A stretch of DNA of 49,374 nucleotides from Streptomyces himastatinicus ATCC 53653 (GCF_000158915.1 NZ_GG657754.1:912430-961803), one strand, 5' to 3'; shown: positions 1 to 8,865, counted from the first letter of the stretch. The notes: generated by a model not told the origin, from the letters alone. Translations and numbers: made by a program.

Positions 1-476
1 ACGGCGTCCTCAACTGGCTGGGCGGACCCCAGCCGGAGTGGCTCAGCGATATGCCGCTGATCGCCGTGGAGGCGTCGCTGATCTGGCAGTGGACACCGTT
101 CATGATGCTCATCCTGCTGGCCGGACTCCAGGGCCGTCCGCTGGACATGATCGAGGCGGCCAAGCTGGACGGCGCGGGCAACTGGCAGATCTTCCGCTTT
201 CTGACCCTGCCCCATCTGCGGCGCTATTTGGAGCTGGGCACCCTGCTCGGGTCGATCTACATCGTGCAGAACTTCGACGCGGTGTTCACCCTCACCCGTG
301 GCGGTCTCGACACCGCCAACCTCCCCTACACCATCTACGAAACCTTCTACAACGCCCACGAGTACGGGCTGGCATCGGCGGCGGGTGTGCTGGTCGTGAT
401 CGGCACGATCATCATCGCCACCTTCGCGCTGCGCGTGGTGTCGTCCCTCTTCCGTGAGGAGGCGTCCCGCGCATGA
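1..476 (+). CDS. Sugar/polyol ABC transporter permease (5' partial)
   Basis: Inner-membrane subunit of a carbohydrate ABC importer (MalF-like, binding-protein-dependent permease family). The reading frame is open from base 3, so the gene begins before the window; only about the last 157 residues are present. They contain the conserved cytoplasmic loop that docks on the ATPase (EAAKLDGAGNWQIF, near base 150), followed by hydrophobic membrane segments. The next residues (IVQNFDAVFTLTRGG) fit the family, in particular the sorbitol/mannitol/polyol branch. The stop overlaps the next permease by four bases (ATGA), which implies one operon with the second permease and the dehydrogenase. The polyol assignment rests mainly on the neighbouring dehydrogenase and is an inference. 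Confidence 0.85.
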   Translation, partial: GVLNWLGGPQPEWLSDMPLIAVEASLIWQWTPFMMLILLAGLQGRPLDMIEAAKLDGAGNWQIFRFLTLPHLRRYLELGTLLGSIYIVQNFDAVFTLTRGGLDTANLPYTIYETFYNAHEYGLASAAGVLVVIGTIIIATFALRVVSSLFREEASRA

Positions 477-1353
477 CCTCCCTGACCGCCCCCACCGCCA
501 TCACCGCGGTTCCCCCGACCGCCCGCCGGGCCAAGCGCCGCGGCGCCGCGCTCGGCCTGCTGGCCTGGTTCATCGGCATCCTGTTCGTCCTGCCGGTGCT
601 GTGGATGCTGCTCACCTCGTTCCACTCCGAGAGCGACGCCGCCACCAACCCGCCCTCCCTGGCCGCCCCGTTGACCCTCGACGGCTACAAGGCGTTCTTC
701 GGCGTGGACGGCCGGGGGCCAGCCCCTGGCCCGCGCTGCTCAACTCGATGGGCACGTCGCTCTTCTCCACCCTCTTCGTGCTGGTGCTGGCGCTCCCGGC
801 CGCGTACGCGCTGTCGATCCGGCGGGTGCGCAAGTGGACCGACGTGATGTTCTTCTTCCTGTCCACCAAGATGCTGCCGGTGGTGGCGGGGCTGCTGCCG
901 GTGTACCTGTTCGCGAAGGACACCGGCTTCCTGGACAACGTCTGGCTGCTGGTCATCCTCTACACGTCGATGAACCTGCCGATCGCCGTGTGGATGATGC
1001 AGTCGTTCCTCGCCGACATCCCCGTGTCCATCATCGAGGCCGCCCAGATGGACGGGGCGCGGCTGACGACCATCCTGTGGCGGGTCGTCGCCCCGATCGC
1101 CGGTCCCGGCATCGCCGCCACCTCGCTGATCTGCTTCATCTTCAGCTGGAACGAAATGCTGTTCGCGCAGGTGCTCACCGGCGTGGTCGCGCAGACCGCA
1201 CCGGCCTTCCTGACCGGCTTCGTCACCAGCCAGGGGCTGTTCCTGGCCCAGGTGTGCGCCGCGTCGATCGTCATCTCCCTGCCGGTGCTCGCCGCGGGGT
1301 TCGCCGCCCAGGACAAACTCGTCCAGGGCCTGTCGCTAGGAGCAGTCAAATGA
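473..1353 (+). CDS. Sugar/polyol ABC transporter permease, second subunit, frameshifted
   Basis: MalG-like partner of the upstream permease, about 293 residues if repaired. The start ATG at 473 overlaps the previous stop. The first part (to about base 715) reads in one frame and the rest, from ASPWPALLNSMG to the stop at 1353, in another. The break falls in a run of five G at 714-718; one additional G would restore a continuous protein. The docking loop (EAAQMDGARLTTILW, near 1040) and at least five membrane segments are intact beyond the break, so the coding has not decayed. The stop overlaps the dehydrogenase start (ATGA at 1350). Either the assembly lost a G or the subunit is disrupted; with an otherwise healthy operon I favour the former. 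Confidence 0.82.
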
Positions 1354-2339
1354 GGGCCGCCGTCATCGAAGCACCCGGCAAGGTCACCGTCGCCACGGTC
1401 GCGGACCCGGCCCCGGGGCCCCGCGAGGTCGTCGTCGACGTGGCGGCCTGCGGGCTGTGCGGAACCGATCTGCACATCCTCCAGGGGGAGTTCGCGCCCA
1501 CCCTGCCGATCGTGCCCGGTCATGAGTTCGCCGGAGAGATCGTCGGCGTCGGCAAGGACGTCACCGAGCTGGCGATCGGCGACCGGGTCGCGGTCGACCC
1601 GTCCCTGCACTGCCACGAATGCCGCTACTGCCGCATCGGCCGGGGCAACCTGTGCGACAACTGGAACGCCATCGGGGTGAGCGTCCCCGGCGGCGCCGCC
1701 GAGTTCGCCGTCGCGCCGGTGGCCAACTGCGTCAAGCTCCCCGAGCACGTGGACGTGAGCGACGCGGCCCTGATCGAACCGCTGTCCTGCGCGGTGCGCG
1801 GCTATGACGTCCTCAACGGCAACCTGGGCGCCGAAGTGCTCATCTACGGCTCCGGCACCATGGGGCTGATGATGCTGGAGCTGGCCAAGCGGACCGGCGC
1901 CACCAGCGTCGACGTCCTCGACATCAACGCCGAGCGGCTGTCCACCGCCAAGACCCTCGGCTGCTCCCGGGCCGCGGGCTCGGCCGACGAACTCGACCAG
2001 CCGCGCGGCTGGGACGTGGTCATCGACGCCACCGGCAACCAGGCCGCCATCCAGGACGGTCTCGGCCGGGTCGCCAAGGCGGGCACCTTCCTCCAGTTCG
2101 GGGTCTCCGACTACGCGACCCGGGCCACCATCGAGCCGTACAAGATCTACAACCAGGAGATCACCATCACCGGTTCCATGGCGGTCCTGCACAGCTACGA
2201 ACGCGCCGCCGGGCTCTTCGCCTCCGGTGTCCTCGACCCGAAGATCTTCATCAGCCACCGGATGCCGCTCGCCGAATACCCCGAGGCGTTGGAGCAGTTC
2301 CGGTCCGGCCAGGGCCGCAAGATCGTGGTCGAGCCGTAA
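1350..2339 (+). CDS. Zinc-dependent medium-chain alcohol/polyol dehydrogenase
   Basis: 329-residue NAD(P)-dependent dehydrogenase of the MDR superfamily, close to the sorbitol/L-iditol dehydrogenase branch; expected to oxidise the imported polyol to a ketose in the cytoplasm. Catalytic zinc ligands are visible as Cys37, His58 and Glu59 (GHE). A complete structural zinc lobe is present as Cys88, Cys91, Cys94 and Cys102 (C-x2-C-x2-C-x7-C). The Rossmann fold follows with GSGTMG, and Asp in VLDIN at the end of the second strand suggests NAD rather than NADP. The start overlaps the permease stop by four bases, so it is translationally coupled to the transporter. The exact substrate cannot be read from sequence. 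Confidence 0.9.
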   Translation: MRAAVIEAPGKVTVATVADPAPGPREVVVDVAACGLCGTDLHILQGEFAPTLPIVPGHEFAGEIVGVGKDVTELAIGDRVAVDPSLHCHECRYCRIGRGNLCDNWNAIGVSVPGGAAEFAVAPVANCVKLPEHVDVSDAALIEPLSCAVRGYDVLNGNLGAEVLIYGSGTMGLMMLELAKRTGATSVDVLDINAERLSTAKTLGCSRAAGSADELDQPRGWDVVIDATGNQAAIQDGLGRVAKAGTFLQFGVSDYATRATIEPYKIYNQEITITGSMAVLHSYERAAGLFASGVLDPKIFISHRMPLAEYPEALEQFRSGQGRKIVVEP

Positions 2340-2416
2340 CCCTGTGTGGTTGACGGCCCATGCCCGGCACCACCAGGCTTGGGCCGTATCGATCACGGTC
2401 CAGGGGAGGCGGCGGG

Positions 2417-3790
2417 ATGGGCAGGGGCGACGCGGTAGTGGTGGGCGGCGGGCTCGCGGGAACGCTGGCGGCGGCCGCGCTCCTCGGGCACGTGGACACG
2501 GTCACCGTCGTGGAGCGGGACCGCTATCCGGAGCAGCCCGTCTTCCGCAAGGGCGTCCCCCAGGGCCGCCACTTACACGTCCTCCTCAGCGGCGGCCGCC
2601 GCGCCCTGGAGAAGCTGCTCCCCGGGATCAACGCCGAACTGGAGGCGGCGGGCGCGCACCGTCTGGAGGCGCCGCGCGATGTCATCACCAGGGCCCCGAA
2701 CGGCTGGCAGCACCGTTTCCACGAGGGCCGCCACGCCACGCTGAGCTGCACCCGGGCGCTGCTGGACGCCACCGTACGAACCCGGGTGCTGGCCGGGGCC
2801 GAGCGCTCCGGGACCCGGGTGGAGGTGCTCCAGGCGACCGAGGTCACCGGGCTGCTCGGCGGGGCGGACCGGGTGACCGGTGTGCGGGTGCGGTCGCGCG
2901 CCGCCGAACGCGCGGAGCGCGAGCTGCCCGCCGACCTGGTGATCGACGCCTCGGGGCGGGGCTCACGCGCCCCGAAGTGGCTGGGCGACCTCGGCCACCG
3001 GGCGCCGCGCGAGGAGGTCGTCGACGCGGGGATCGGCTACTGCACCCAGATGTTCCGGCCCGCCGCGCCGTGGGACATGGTCATGGTCATCCAGCCGCGC
3101 CCCGACTGCCCGCGCGGCGCGGCCTGGTCGCCCGTCGAGGGCGGCAACTGGCTGCTGACGCTCGCCGGGGTCCGTGGCCACCATCCGCCGACGGAGGGCT
3201 CGGCGGTGCCGGACTTCGTACGCTCCCTGGGCGAACCGGCGTTGGACGACCACCTGCGCACCTGCGAGCCGGTGTCCCCGCCGTACGGCTTCCGCGACAC
3301 CTCCAACCGCCGCCGCCACTACGACGCCCGCGGCGGGGTGCCCGAAGGGTTCCTCGCGGTCTCGGACGCCGCCTGCACGTTCAACCCGATCTACGGGCAG
3401 GGCATGTCGGTCGCCGCCCTCAGCGGGCTGGCCCTCCGCCGGTGCCTGTCCGACGGCAGCCCCCTGCGCCCCGGTTTCACGGCCCGCGCACAGCACGCCG
3501 TGGCCCGGGCGAGCGACACCGCCTGGCTCACCGCCATCGGCGCGGACCGCCCGTACGCGGCCGCCTCGGACACCACGCCGCCGGGCGTCGCCGAGCGGGT
3601 GCAGAGTTGGTACTTCGAACGGCTGGCGGCCCGTGCCGCGATCGACCCGGTGGTCGGCGCCGCGTTCCGCGACGTCACCTATCTGGCCGCGCCGCCGTCT
3701 CGCCTGGTCTCCCCCGCCGTCGCCCTGCGGACGGTGCTGCTCCCCCGGGCCCGGGGGCTGACCTCCCCACCCCTGCGCGTGGAGGCATAG
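2417..3790 (+). CDS. FAD-dependent oxidoreductase / epoxidase-like monooxygenase
   Basis: 457-residue flavoprotein of the aromatic hydroxylase/epoxidase fold. The N-terminal dinucleotide motif GGGLAG (residues 10-15) is followed by an acidic strand end (VVERDR) and GVPQGRHLHVLL, a signature shared with polyether epoxidases such as LasC and MonCI. The ribityl-binding Asp lies in SDAACTFNPIYGQGM around residue 320, and VIDASGRGS matches the conserved middle motif. The start at 2417 has GGAGG at 2405-2409; an upstream in-frame ATG at 2360 lacks a good ribosome site. It follows the polyol operon by 77 bases and converges on the aldolase gene with a 6-base gap. No polyketide genes adjoin it, so a biosynthetic role is unproven. 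Confidence 0.82.
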   Translation: MGRGDAVVVGGGLAGTLAAAALLGHVDTVTVVERDRYPEQPVFRKGVPQGRHLHVLLSGGRRALEKLLPGINAELEAAGAHRLEAPRDVITRAPNGWQHRFHEGRHATLSCTRALLDATVRTRVLAGAERSGTRVEVLQATEVTGLLGGADRVTGVRVRSRAAERAERELPADLVIDASGRGSRAPKWLGDLGHRAPREEVVDAGIGYCTQMFRPAAPWDMVMVIQPRPDCPRGAAWSPVEGGNWLLTLAGVRGHHPPTEGSAVPDFVRSLGEPALDDHLRTCEPVSPPYGFRDTSNRRRHYDARGGVPEGFLAVSDAACTFNPIYGQGMSVAALSGLALRRCLSDGSPLRPGFTARAQHAVARASDTAWLTAIGADRPYAAASDTTPPGVAERVQSWYFERLAARAAIDPVVGAAFRDVTYLAAPPSRLVSPAVALRTVLLPRARGLTSPPLRVEA

Positions 3791-3796
3791 CCCCGG

Positions 3797-4564
3797 TTAG
3801 CCGCCTGCATCGCGGAGGTGGGCCGCGGCGGCCTGTTCCAGGTGGACCAGGTCGCTGCTGACGGTGGCGAACGTGAAGCCCTGGGCCAGCCGCTTGGCGG
3901 CGGTGGCACCGTCCGGGCAGTGGATCCCGGCCGCGATCCCGGCCGCCTCCGCGGCCTGCGCGACCGTCGTCAGGGCCGCGTCGAACCGCTCCGCCACCGA
4001 CAGGTCGGTGGAGGTCCGTCCGCCGAGGGCGATCGTGAGGTCGGACGGGCCAATGTAGACGCCGTCCAGCCCCTCGGTCGCGCAGATCTCCGCCGTGTTG
4101 CCCAGCGCCTCCGCCGTTTCGATCATCACGACACAGGCGACCTGCTGGTTCGCCTCGGCCGGGGTGGGGCCGACGCGCAGGCCGGAGCGCATCGGGCCGT
4201 AGCTGCGGACGCCGAGCGGCGGATAGCGGCAGGCGCTCACCGCGGCGGCGGCCTGCTCGGCGGTGTTGACCAGGGGAACGATGACGCCACGGGCGCCCGC
4301 GTCCAGGGCCTGGCCGATCCAGAAGCCGTCATTGGCGGGGACGCGCACCAATCCGGCGGCGCTGCCGCGGGCGTCGATGGCGGTCATCGCGCCGAGGGTG
4401 CCCTTGTAGTCGAGCAGACCGTGCTGGGCGTCCACGCAGATGTAGTCGTACCCCAGCCCGGCGAGCCGCTCGGTGCCGACCGGGTTGTCGAGGACGACCC
4501 AGTAGCCGAGGATCCGCCGGCGGGCGCGGAGCCGGGACGCGAAGTCGGCTGGCGAGGTGTTCAT
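3797..4564 (-). CDS. HpcH/HpaI family aldolase (2-dehydro-3-deoxyglucarate aldolase-like)
   Basis: 255-residue class II, metal-dependent aldolase that would cleave a 2-keto-3-deoxy acid into pyruvate and an aldehyde. Active-site features follow the family: Asp45 and His48 (VDAQHG), Arg74 (GLVRVP), metal ligands Glu149 (VMIETAEA) and Asp175 (IGPSDL), with the glycine-rich loop GARGVIVPLV. The start ATG at 4564 is the first that gives the standard N terminus; the frame stays open further upstream but without family similarity. It is divergent from the DeoR regulator at 4740, whose tandem repeats lie between them, suggesting local control of sugar-acid catabolism. The exact substrate is unknown. 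Confidence 0.88.
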   Translation of the reverse strand: MNTSPADFASRLRARRRILGYWVVLDNPVGTERLAGLGYDYICVDAQHGLLDYKGTLGAMTAIDARGSAAGLVRVPANDGFWIGQALDAGARGVIVPLVNTAEQAAAAVSACRYPPLGVRSYGPMRSGLRVGPTPAEANQQVACVVMIETAEALGNTAEICATEGLDGVYIGPSDLTIALGGRTSTDLSVAERFDAALTTVAQAAEAAGIAAGIHCPDGATAAKRLAQGFTFATVSSDLVHLEQAAAAHLRDAGG

Positions 4565-4596
4565 GCTCCTAAGCTTCTCTCGTTTTCTCCCGTCGG

Positions 4597-4630
4597 GTCG
4601 ATAGGCGGCGTACGTCGATAGGCGGCGTAC
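4597..4630. repeat. 17-base perfect tandem repeat in the aldolase/deoR intergenic region
   Basis: The unit GTCGATAGGCGGCGTAC occurs twice with no spacer (4597-4613 and 4614-4630). A partial echo, GCGTAC, recurs at 4638-4643. It sits just upstream of the aldolase start on the minus strand. DeoR-family repressors often bind tandem direct repeats, so an operator role is reasonable but inferred. Confidence 0.6.
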
Positions 4631-4683
4631 GGAGCGGGCGTACGGAAGATAGTGTTCTCTCCCAGTCACGCAGAGTTGCGAAA

Positions 4684-4719
4684 GAGTCTTGGAAGAGTCG
4701 CGAGTCTCGGAAGAGTCGC
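4684..4719. repeat. 18-base tandem repeat upstream of deoR
   Basis: GAGTCTTGGAAGAGTCGC (4684-4701) is followed directly by GAGTCTCGGAAGAGTCGC (4702-4719), one mismatch in 18. The pair ends 20 bases before the proposed deoR ATG and overlaps the region where its transcript leader would lie. A second operator set for autoregulation is plausible. Confidence 0.55.
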
Positions 4720-4739
4720 GGAGAGGATGGCAGGCGCAG

Positions 4740-5531
4740 ATGACATCCAACGGGGAGGGCCAGCGGCGACTGCGCGCCGCGGACCGCCGGGACCTGATCG
4801 CCCGCACGATCCGGACCGATGGCGCGGTGGTCGTCGAGGAGCTGGCGCGCTCGCTGGAGGTGACCCCCTCCACCATCCGCCGGGACCTCGCTCTGCTCAC
4901 CGAGCAGGGCGCCATCGCCCGTACCTACGGCGGCGCGATGAGCGCGGGGCACACCCCCGAGCCGACGCTCGGGCAGCGCAGCGGGCTCGCGATCGCGGAG
5001 AAGGACCGCATCGGACGGTGGGCGGCCGCGCGGATCGCGCAGGGCGACACCGTCATCCTGGACGCGGGCACCACCACCGGACGGCTCGCCCACCATCTGC
5101 GCGCCCGCACCGAACTCACCGTCATCACCAGCGGGTTGACCGCGCTGCGCGCACTGGCCGAGGTGGACGGCATCGAGCTGATCACGCTCGCCGGGACGCT
5201 GCGCCATGTCAGCCAGGGCTTCGTGGGCCCGCTCGCCGAACTCACGCTGTCCCGGCTCACCGCGGACAAGGTCTTCCTGGGCGCCGACGGGCTCGACGCG
5301 CGGCGCGGCATCTGCGAGGCCAGTCTCCATCAGACCTCGCTGAAGGAGATGATGGCCGACCGCGGCCGGGAGGTGTTCGTGCTCGCCGACAGCAGCAAAC
5401 TCGGCGAGTCCCCGTTCACCGCGTGGGCCCCGCTGGACCGGCCGTGGACGCTGGTCACCGACAGCGGCGCCACCGATGACCAGCTCGCACCGTTCCGCGC
5501 CCTCCCCGACACCGAGGTCATCACGGTGTGA
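4740..5531 (+). CDS. DeoR family transcriptional regulator
   Basis: 263-residue repressor of the DeoR/GlpR type. The N-terminal helix-turn-helix spans roughly residues 28-52 (LARSLEVTPSTIRRDL), followed by the conserved GGA hinge. The C-terminal sugar-phosphate sensor carries LDAGTTTG, VITSGLTAL and KVFLGADGLD, as expected for an ISO-fold effector domain. Start 4740 is preceded by GAGAGG at 4721-4726 and GGCAGG at 4729-4734; an in-frame upstream ATG at 4689 would encode the repeated DNA and is less likely. It is divergent from the HpcH aldolase, a usual arrangement for a local repressor, and convergent with snapalysin across a shared terminator. Confidence 0.92.
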   Translation: MTSNGEGQRRLRAADRRDLIARTIRTDGAVVVEELARSLEVTPSTIRRDLALLTEQGAIARTYGGAMSAGHTPEPTLGQRSGLAIAEKDRIGRWAAARIAQGDTVILDAGTTTGRLAHHLRARTELTVITSGLTALRALAEVDGIELITLAGTLRHVSQGFVGPLAELTLSRLTADKVFLGADGLDARRGICEASLHQTSLKEMMADRGREVFVLADSSKLGESPFTAWAPLDRPWTLVTDSGATDDQLAPFRALPDTEVITV

Positions 5532-5542
5532 GGACGGAAAAC

Positions 5543-5575
5543 GGGCGGGCCGGGAGTATCCCCCGACCCGCCCGC
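5543..5575. terminator. Bidirectional terminator between deoR and snapalysin
   Basis: The arms CGGGCGGG (5543-5550) and CCCGCCCG (5568-5575) pair perfectly. After one mismatch the stem continues with CGGG (5552-5555) and CCCG (5563-5566). It lies 11 bases after the deoR stop and 21 bases from the snapalysin stop, so it can serve both convergent genes. Confidence 0.75.
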
Positions 5576-5596
5576 ATCGTTTCCGGTGAGCCCCGG

Positions 5597-6139
5597 TCAG
5601 TCCTTGTACGCGGCCGTCGTCGCTGCGGACGACTCGAGCAGCGCGAAGGCGTCCTCGACCTCGGCCTTCTCCGCCGCGTTGGGGTTGGCGTTGGTGCAGG
5701 ACGTACCGGCGCTGGCACCGGACATCAGGCTGGAGCAGGGCCCCGGCTTCACATCGGGCAGGCCCAGGATGTGGCCCATCTCGTGCGAAGCGATCCGTAC
5801 GGTGTTGTGGCCCTCGTCCACGGCCTGCCGTCCGAAGTAGATCGTGCCGCTGCCGAGCGCGGTGACCTGGGCACGGGGCCAGCCGTTGTCCGCGACGACG
5901 CGGAGGTTGGCCCGCTGACCGGAGGTGACCGGCTTGAGCTGTACGTTCTTCACGCTCTGGTTCCAGACCGCCGCGCCCTTGGTCACCGCGTCCTTGAACT
6001 CGGCGGCCCCGCTGGCGTCATACGTGACCACGCGCGCGGCGGCATCGGGTGCCGGTGCCGCCACCGCCTGACCACCCGCCAGGGCGAGCACCGCCGCGAT
6101 CGCGACCGGTAGAGCGCGGACGAGTCTGCTGGATGTCAC
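5597..6139 (-). CDS. snpA: Snapalysin, secreted small neutral metalloprotease (peptidase M7)
   Basis: 180-residue secreted zinc protease. A Sec signal peptide (residues 1 to about 28, ending AVAA) precedes a short propeptide and a mature domain of about 135 residues. The M7 zinc signature HEMGHILGLPD is at residues 119-129 (His119, Glu120, His123, Asp129), with the Met-turn at Met139 (SSLMSG) and two Cys (135, 148) able to form the family disulfide. The GTG start at 6139 has a strong GAGGAGG site about six bases upstream. Snapalysins are usually controlled by an adjacent LysR-type activator; none is present here, as the upstream neighbour is a divergent YceI gene. Confidence 0.93.
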   Translation of the reverse strand: MTSSRLVRALPVAIAAVLALAGGQAVAAPAPDAAARVVTYDASGAAEFKDAVTKGAAVWNQSVKNVQLKPVTSGQRANLRVVADNGWPRAQVTALGSGTIYFGRQAVDEGHNTVRIASHEMGHILGLPDVKPGPCSSLMSGASAGTSCTNANPNAAEKAEVEDAFALLESSAATTAAYKD

Positions 6140-6316
6140 ATCGGCCTCCTCGTGGGGAAAGGATCCATCTGGACGTGCACATGACGAACCGTCATGTTCC
6201 AACGGCCACTGTGCCCACGTCCGCCCCCATCCAACCTGCTCCCCTATCGCCACATCACACCGGGTCTCCCTAAGCTGCTGGGGAACGTGTCCCACACCGA
6301 CGAGGACGTGATCGCC

Positions 6317-6862
6317 ATGGCGGACGCCGCCGACACCGCCCGTACCCCCGTCTCGCCGTCCGCGATAGCGGCGGGCCGCTGGGTCCTGGACCCGGCCGGA
6401 TCCACGGTCCGCGTCCGGCACAAGACGTTCTGGGGACTGGCCACCGTCAGCGGCGAATTCACGGCCGTCAGCGGGGAGGGCGAGGTGGCGGCGGACGGCT
6501 CCGCGCGGGGCACCCTGACCATCGACGCCGCCTCGCTGGACACCCGGAACACCCAGCGCGACGCCCATCTGCGCGGCGCGGACTTCCTCGATACGGATCA
6601 GCACCCCGAGATCGTGGTCGCGATCTCGGGCGCGGTGCCCGGCGAGGGCGCCGCCGTCACGGTCGACGGCGAGCTGACCGTCCTCGGCCGCACCCGGCCC
6701 CTGTCCTTCACGGCGCGGCTCACCGAGGCCACCGCCGACGCCGCCACGCTCACCGCCGACGTCGACATCGACCGCACCGGCTTCGGCATGACCTGGAACC
6801 GGCTGGGGATGATGAGGGGCGCCGCCGCGATGACCGTCACCACACGGTTCACCCGTCGTTGA
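6317..6862 (+). CDS. YceI family protein
   Basis: 181-residue lipocalin-like YceI domain covering nearly the whole protein, a fold that binds polyprenoid chains or other amphiphiles. Recognisable family blocks are the opening WVLDPAGSTVRVRHKTFWGLATVSGEF, the DTRNTQRDAHLRGADFLD motif, and the closing DRTGFGMTWNR. There is no signal peptide, so this copy is probably cytoplasmic. Start 6317 has GAGGA at 6302-6306; the GTG at 6308 is in frame but too close to that site. It reads toward recQ, 34 bases downstream. Biological role in actinomycetes is not established. Confidence 0.88.
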   Translation: MADAADTARTPVSPSAIAAGRWVLDPAGSTVRVRHKTFWGLATVSGEFTAVSGEGEVAADGSARGTLTIDAASLDTRNTQRDAHLRGADFLDTDQHPEIVVAISGAVPGEGAAVTVDGELTVLGRTRPLSFTARLTEATADAATLTADVDIDRTGFGMTWNRLGMMRGAAAMTVTTRFTRR

Positions 6863-6896
6863 CCAGGGCACCTCGCGGGACCTCTAGAATCGGCGG

Positions 6897-8762
6897 ATGG
6901 CTCTTCCCGAAAACGGACCCGACGTCGTCAACGGCCCCGATGGCAGCGAAGCCCTGCGCGTGCTGCACCGCGTCTTCGGCTATGACGCGTTCCGGGGAGG
7001 CCAGCAGGAGATCATCGAGCATGTCATAACCGGTGGTGACGCACTGGTCCTCATGCCGACCGGCGGCGGCAAATCGCTGTGCTACCAGATCCCCGCGCTC
7101 GTACGGAAGGGCGTCGGGGTCGTCATCTCGCCGCTGATCGCGCTGATGCAGGACCAGGTCGACGCCCTGCGGAACCTCGGGGTCCGGGCCGGGTTCCTCA
7201 ACTCCACCCAGGATCTGGACGAGCGCCGGATGGTGGAGGCCGAGTTCCTCGCGGGCGAGCTGGATCTGCTCTACCTCGCGCCCGAGCGGCTGCGCGTGGA
7301 GTCCACGCTGCGGCTGCTGGACCGCGGCACGGTCTCGCTCTTCGCCATCGACGAGGCACACTGCGTGGCCCAGTGGGGGCACGACTTCCGGCCTGACTAC
7401 CTGGCCCTGTCCGAGCTGCACGAGCGCTGGCCCACCGTGCCCCGGATCGCGCTGACCGCGACCGCCACCGAGGCCACCCACGCGGAGATCGCGTCCCGGC
7501 TGAAGCTCCAGGACGCCCACCACTTCGTGGCGAGCTTCGACCGCCCCAACATCCAGTACCGGATCGCCCCGAAGAACGAGCCGAAGAAGCAGCTGCTGGA
7601 GCTGCTGCGCACCGAGCACCCGGGCGACGCCGGAATCGTCTACTGCCTGTCCCGCGCCTCGGTCGAGAAGACGGCCGAGTTCCTGGTGAGCAACGGGATC
7701 GACGCGGTGCCGTACCACGCGGGCCTCGACGCCCAGGTCCGCGCCGAGAACCAGGCGCGCTTCCTGCGGGAGGACGGGCTGGTCGTAGTGGCGACGATCG
7801 CGTTCGGCATGGGTATCGACAAGCCGGACGTGCGGTTCGTGGCCCATCTGGATCTGCCGAAGTCGGTCGAGGGCTACTACCAGGAGACGGGCCGCGCCGG
7901 GCGGGACGGGCTGCCCTCCACCGCATGGCTGGCGTACGGGCTCCAGGACGTCATCCAGCAGCGGAAGATGATCGACACCTCCGAGGGTGACGACGCCCAC
8001 CGGCGCAAGCTGGGCGCGCATCTGGAAGCGATGCTGGCCCTGTGCGAGACCGTCGAATGCCGCCGGGTCCAGCTGCTCGCGTACTTCGGCCAGCAGAGCA
8101 CCGCGTGCGGCAACTGCGATACGTGTCTGACGCCCCCGGAGTCCTGGGACGGCACCGTCCCCGCGCAGAAGCTGCTGTCGACGGTGGTCCGGCTCAAGCG
8201 GGAGCGGAACCAGAAGTTCGGCGCCGGACAGGTGATCGACATCCTGCTCGGCAAGAAGACCGCCAAGGTCATCCAGTTCGACCATGACGCGCTGTCGGTG
8301 TTCGGCATCGGCACCGAGCTGCGCGAGGCCGAATGGCGCGGCGTGGTACGGCAGTTGCTGGCCCAGGGGCTGATCGGCGTCGAGGGCGACTACGGCACTC
8401 TGGTGCTCACCGACGCGAGCGCCGAGGTGCTGGGGCGGCAGCGCGAGGTCAGGCTGCGGCGCGAGCCCGAGAAGGTACGCGCCGGGAAGTCGGGTGCGTC
8501 CGGGTCGTCGTCGAAGTCCCGCAAGGCCGCGGTCGATCTCCCGGAGGAGGCGGTGCCGGTCTTCGAGCGGCTGCGCGCCTGGCGGGCGGCGACCGCGAAG
8601 GAGCAGGGTGTGCCCGCGTACGTGATCTTCCACGACGCGACGCTGCGCGAGATCGCGACCGTCGTCCCCTCGACGCTGGACGAGCTGGGCGCGGTGAGCG
8701 GGGTCGGCGAGAACAAGCTGGTCAAGTACGGACAGCAGATCCTGGACACGCTGGCGTCCTGA
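6897..8762 (+). CDS. recQ: ATP-dependent DNA helicase RecQ
   Basis: 621-residue 3'-5' helicase. Walker A is MPTGGGKS (residues 53-60), motif II is DEAH (152-155) followed by the RecQ-specific aromatic loop ([13 protein letters not shown]). The second RecA lobe contains [15 protein letters not shown] and [10 protein letters not shown]. The zinc subdomain is seen in [13 protein letters not shown] and CGNCDTC, then the RQC winged helix. A C-terminal HRDC domain (from [10 protein letters not shown] to the end) includes the helix-hairpin stretch [16 protein letters not shown]. Length and domain order are those of a full-length bacterial RecQ. It acts in recombination and replication repair. A strong hairpin follows the stop. 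Confidence 0.97.
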   Translation: MALPENGPDVVNGPDGSEALRVLHRVFGYDAFRGGQQEIIEHVITGGDALVLMPTGGGKSLCYQIPALVRKGVGVVISPLIALMQDQVDALRNLGVRAGFLNSTQDLDERRMVEAEFLAGELDLLYLAPERLRVESTLRLLDRGTVSLFAIDEAHCVAQWGHDFRPDYLALSELHERWPTVPRIALTATATEATHAEIASRLKLQDAHHFVASFDRPNIQYRIAPKNEPKKQLLELLRTEHPGDAGIVYCLSRASVEKTAEFLVSNGIDAVPYHAGLDAQVRAENQARFLREDGLVVVATIAFGMGIDKPDVRFVAHLDLPKSVEGYYQETGRAGRDGLPSTAWLAYGLQDVIQQRKMIDTSEGDDAHRRKLGAHLEAMLALCETVECRRVQLLAYFGQQSTACGNCDTCLTPPESWDGTVPAQKLLSTVVRLKRERNQKFGAGQVIDILLGKKTAKVIQFDHDALSVFGIGTELREAEWRGVVRQLLAQGLIGVEGDYGTLVLTDASAEVLGRQREVRLRREPEKVRAGKSGASGSSSKSRKAAVDLPEEAVPVFERLRAWRAATAKEQGVPAYVIFHDATLREIATVVPSTLDELGAVSGVGENKLVKYGQQILDTLAS

Positions 8763-8770
8763 ACGATGGG

Positions 8771-8807
8771 CCAAAGCCCCGCCCCGCTGGTCGGGGCGGG
8801 GCTTTGG
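8771..8807 (+). terminator. recQ terminator
   Basis: A perfect 16-base-pair stem, CCAAAGCCCCGCCCCG (8771-8786) against its complement (8792-8807), with a 5-base loop CTGGT. It starts eight bases after the recQ stop. There is no T tract, as is common in streptomycetes. Confidence 0.88.
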
Positions 8808-8865
8808 CATGTCGTGAGTAGAGGGGTTACCGCTGAGTATTACCTCGGGTAACCTCGAGGGTGCC

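Noticed and set aside
690..740. Programmed ribosomal frameshift in permease 2
   Set aside because: ABC permeases are not known to use frameshifting, there is no slippery heptamer with a downstream structure, and a single homopolymer base explains the break.
960..2396. 478-codon open frame on the minus strand opposite the dehydrogenase
   Set aside because: It runs antisense to a well-supported MDR enzyme and its protein has low-complexity, shadow-type composition with no domain.
2417..3790. Part of a polyketide epoxidase cluster
   Set aside because: The protein resembles epoxidases, but no biosynthetic gene surrounds it.
4689..4740. Longer DeoR start at 4689
   Set aside because: It would translate the tandem DNA repeats into a repetitive peptide not found in the family, and it lacks a ribosome site.
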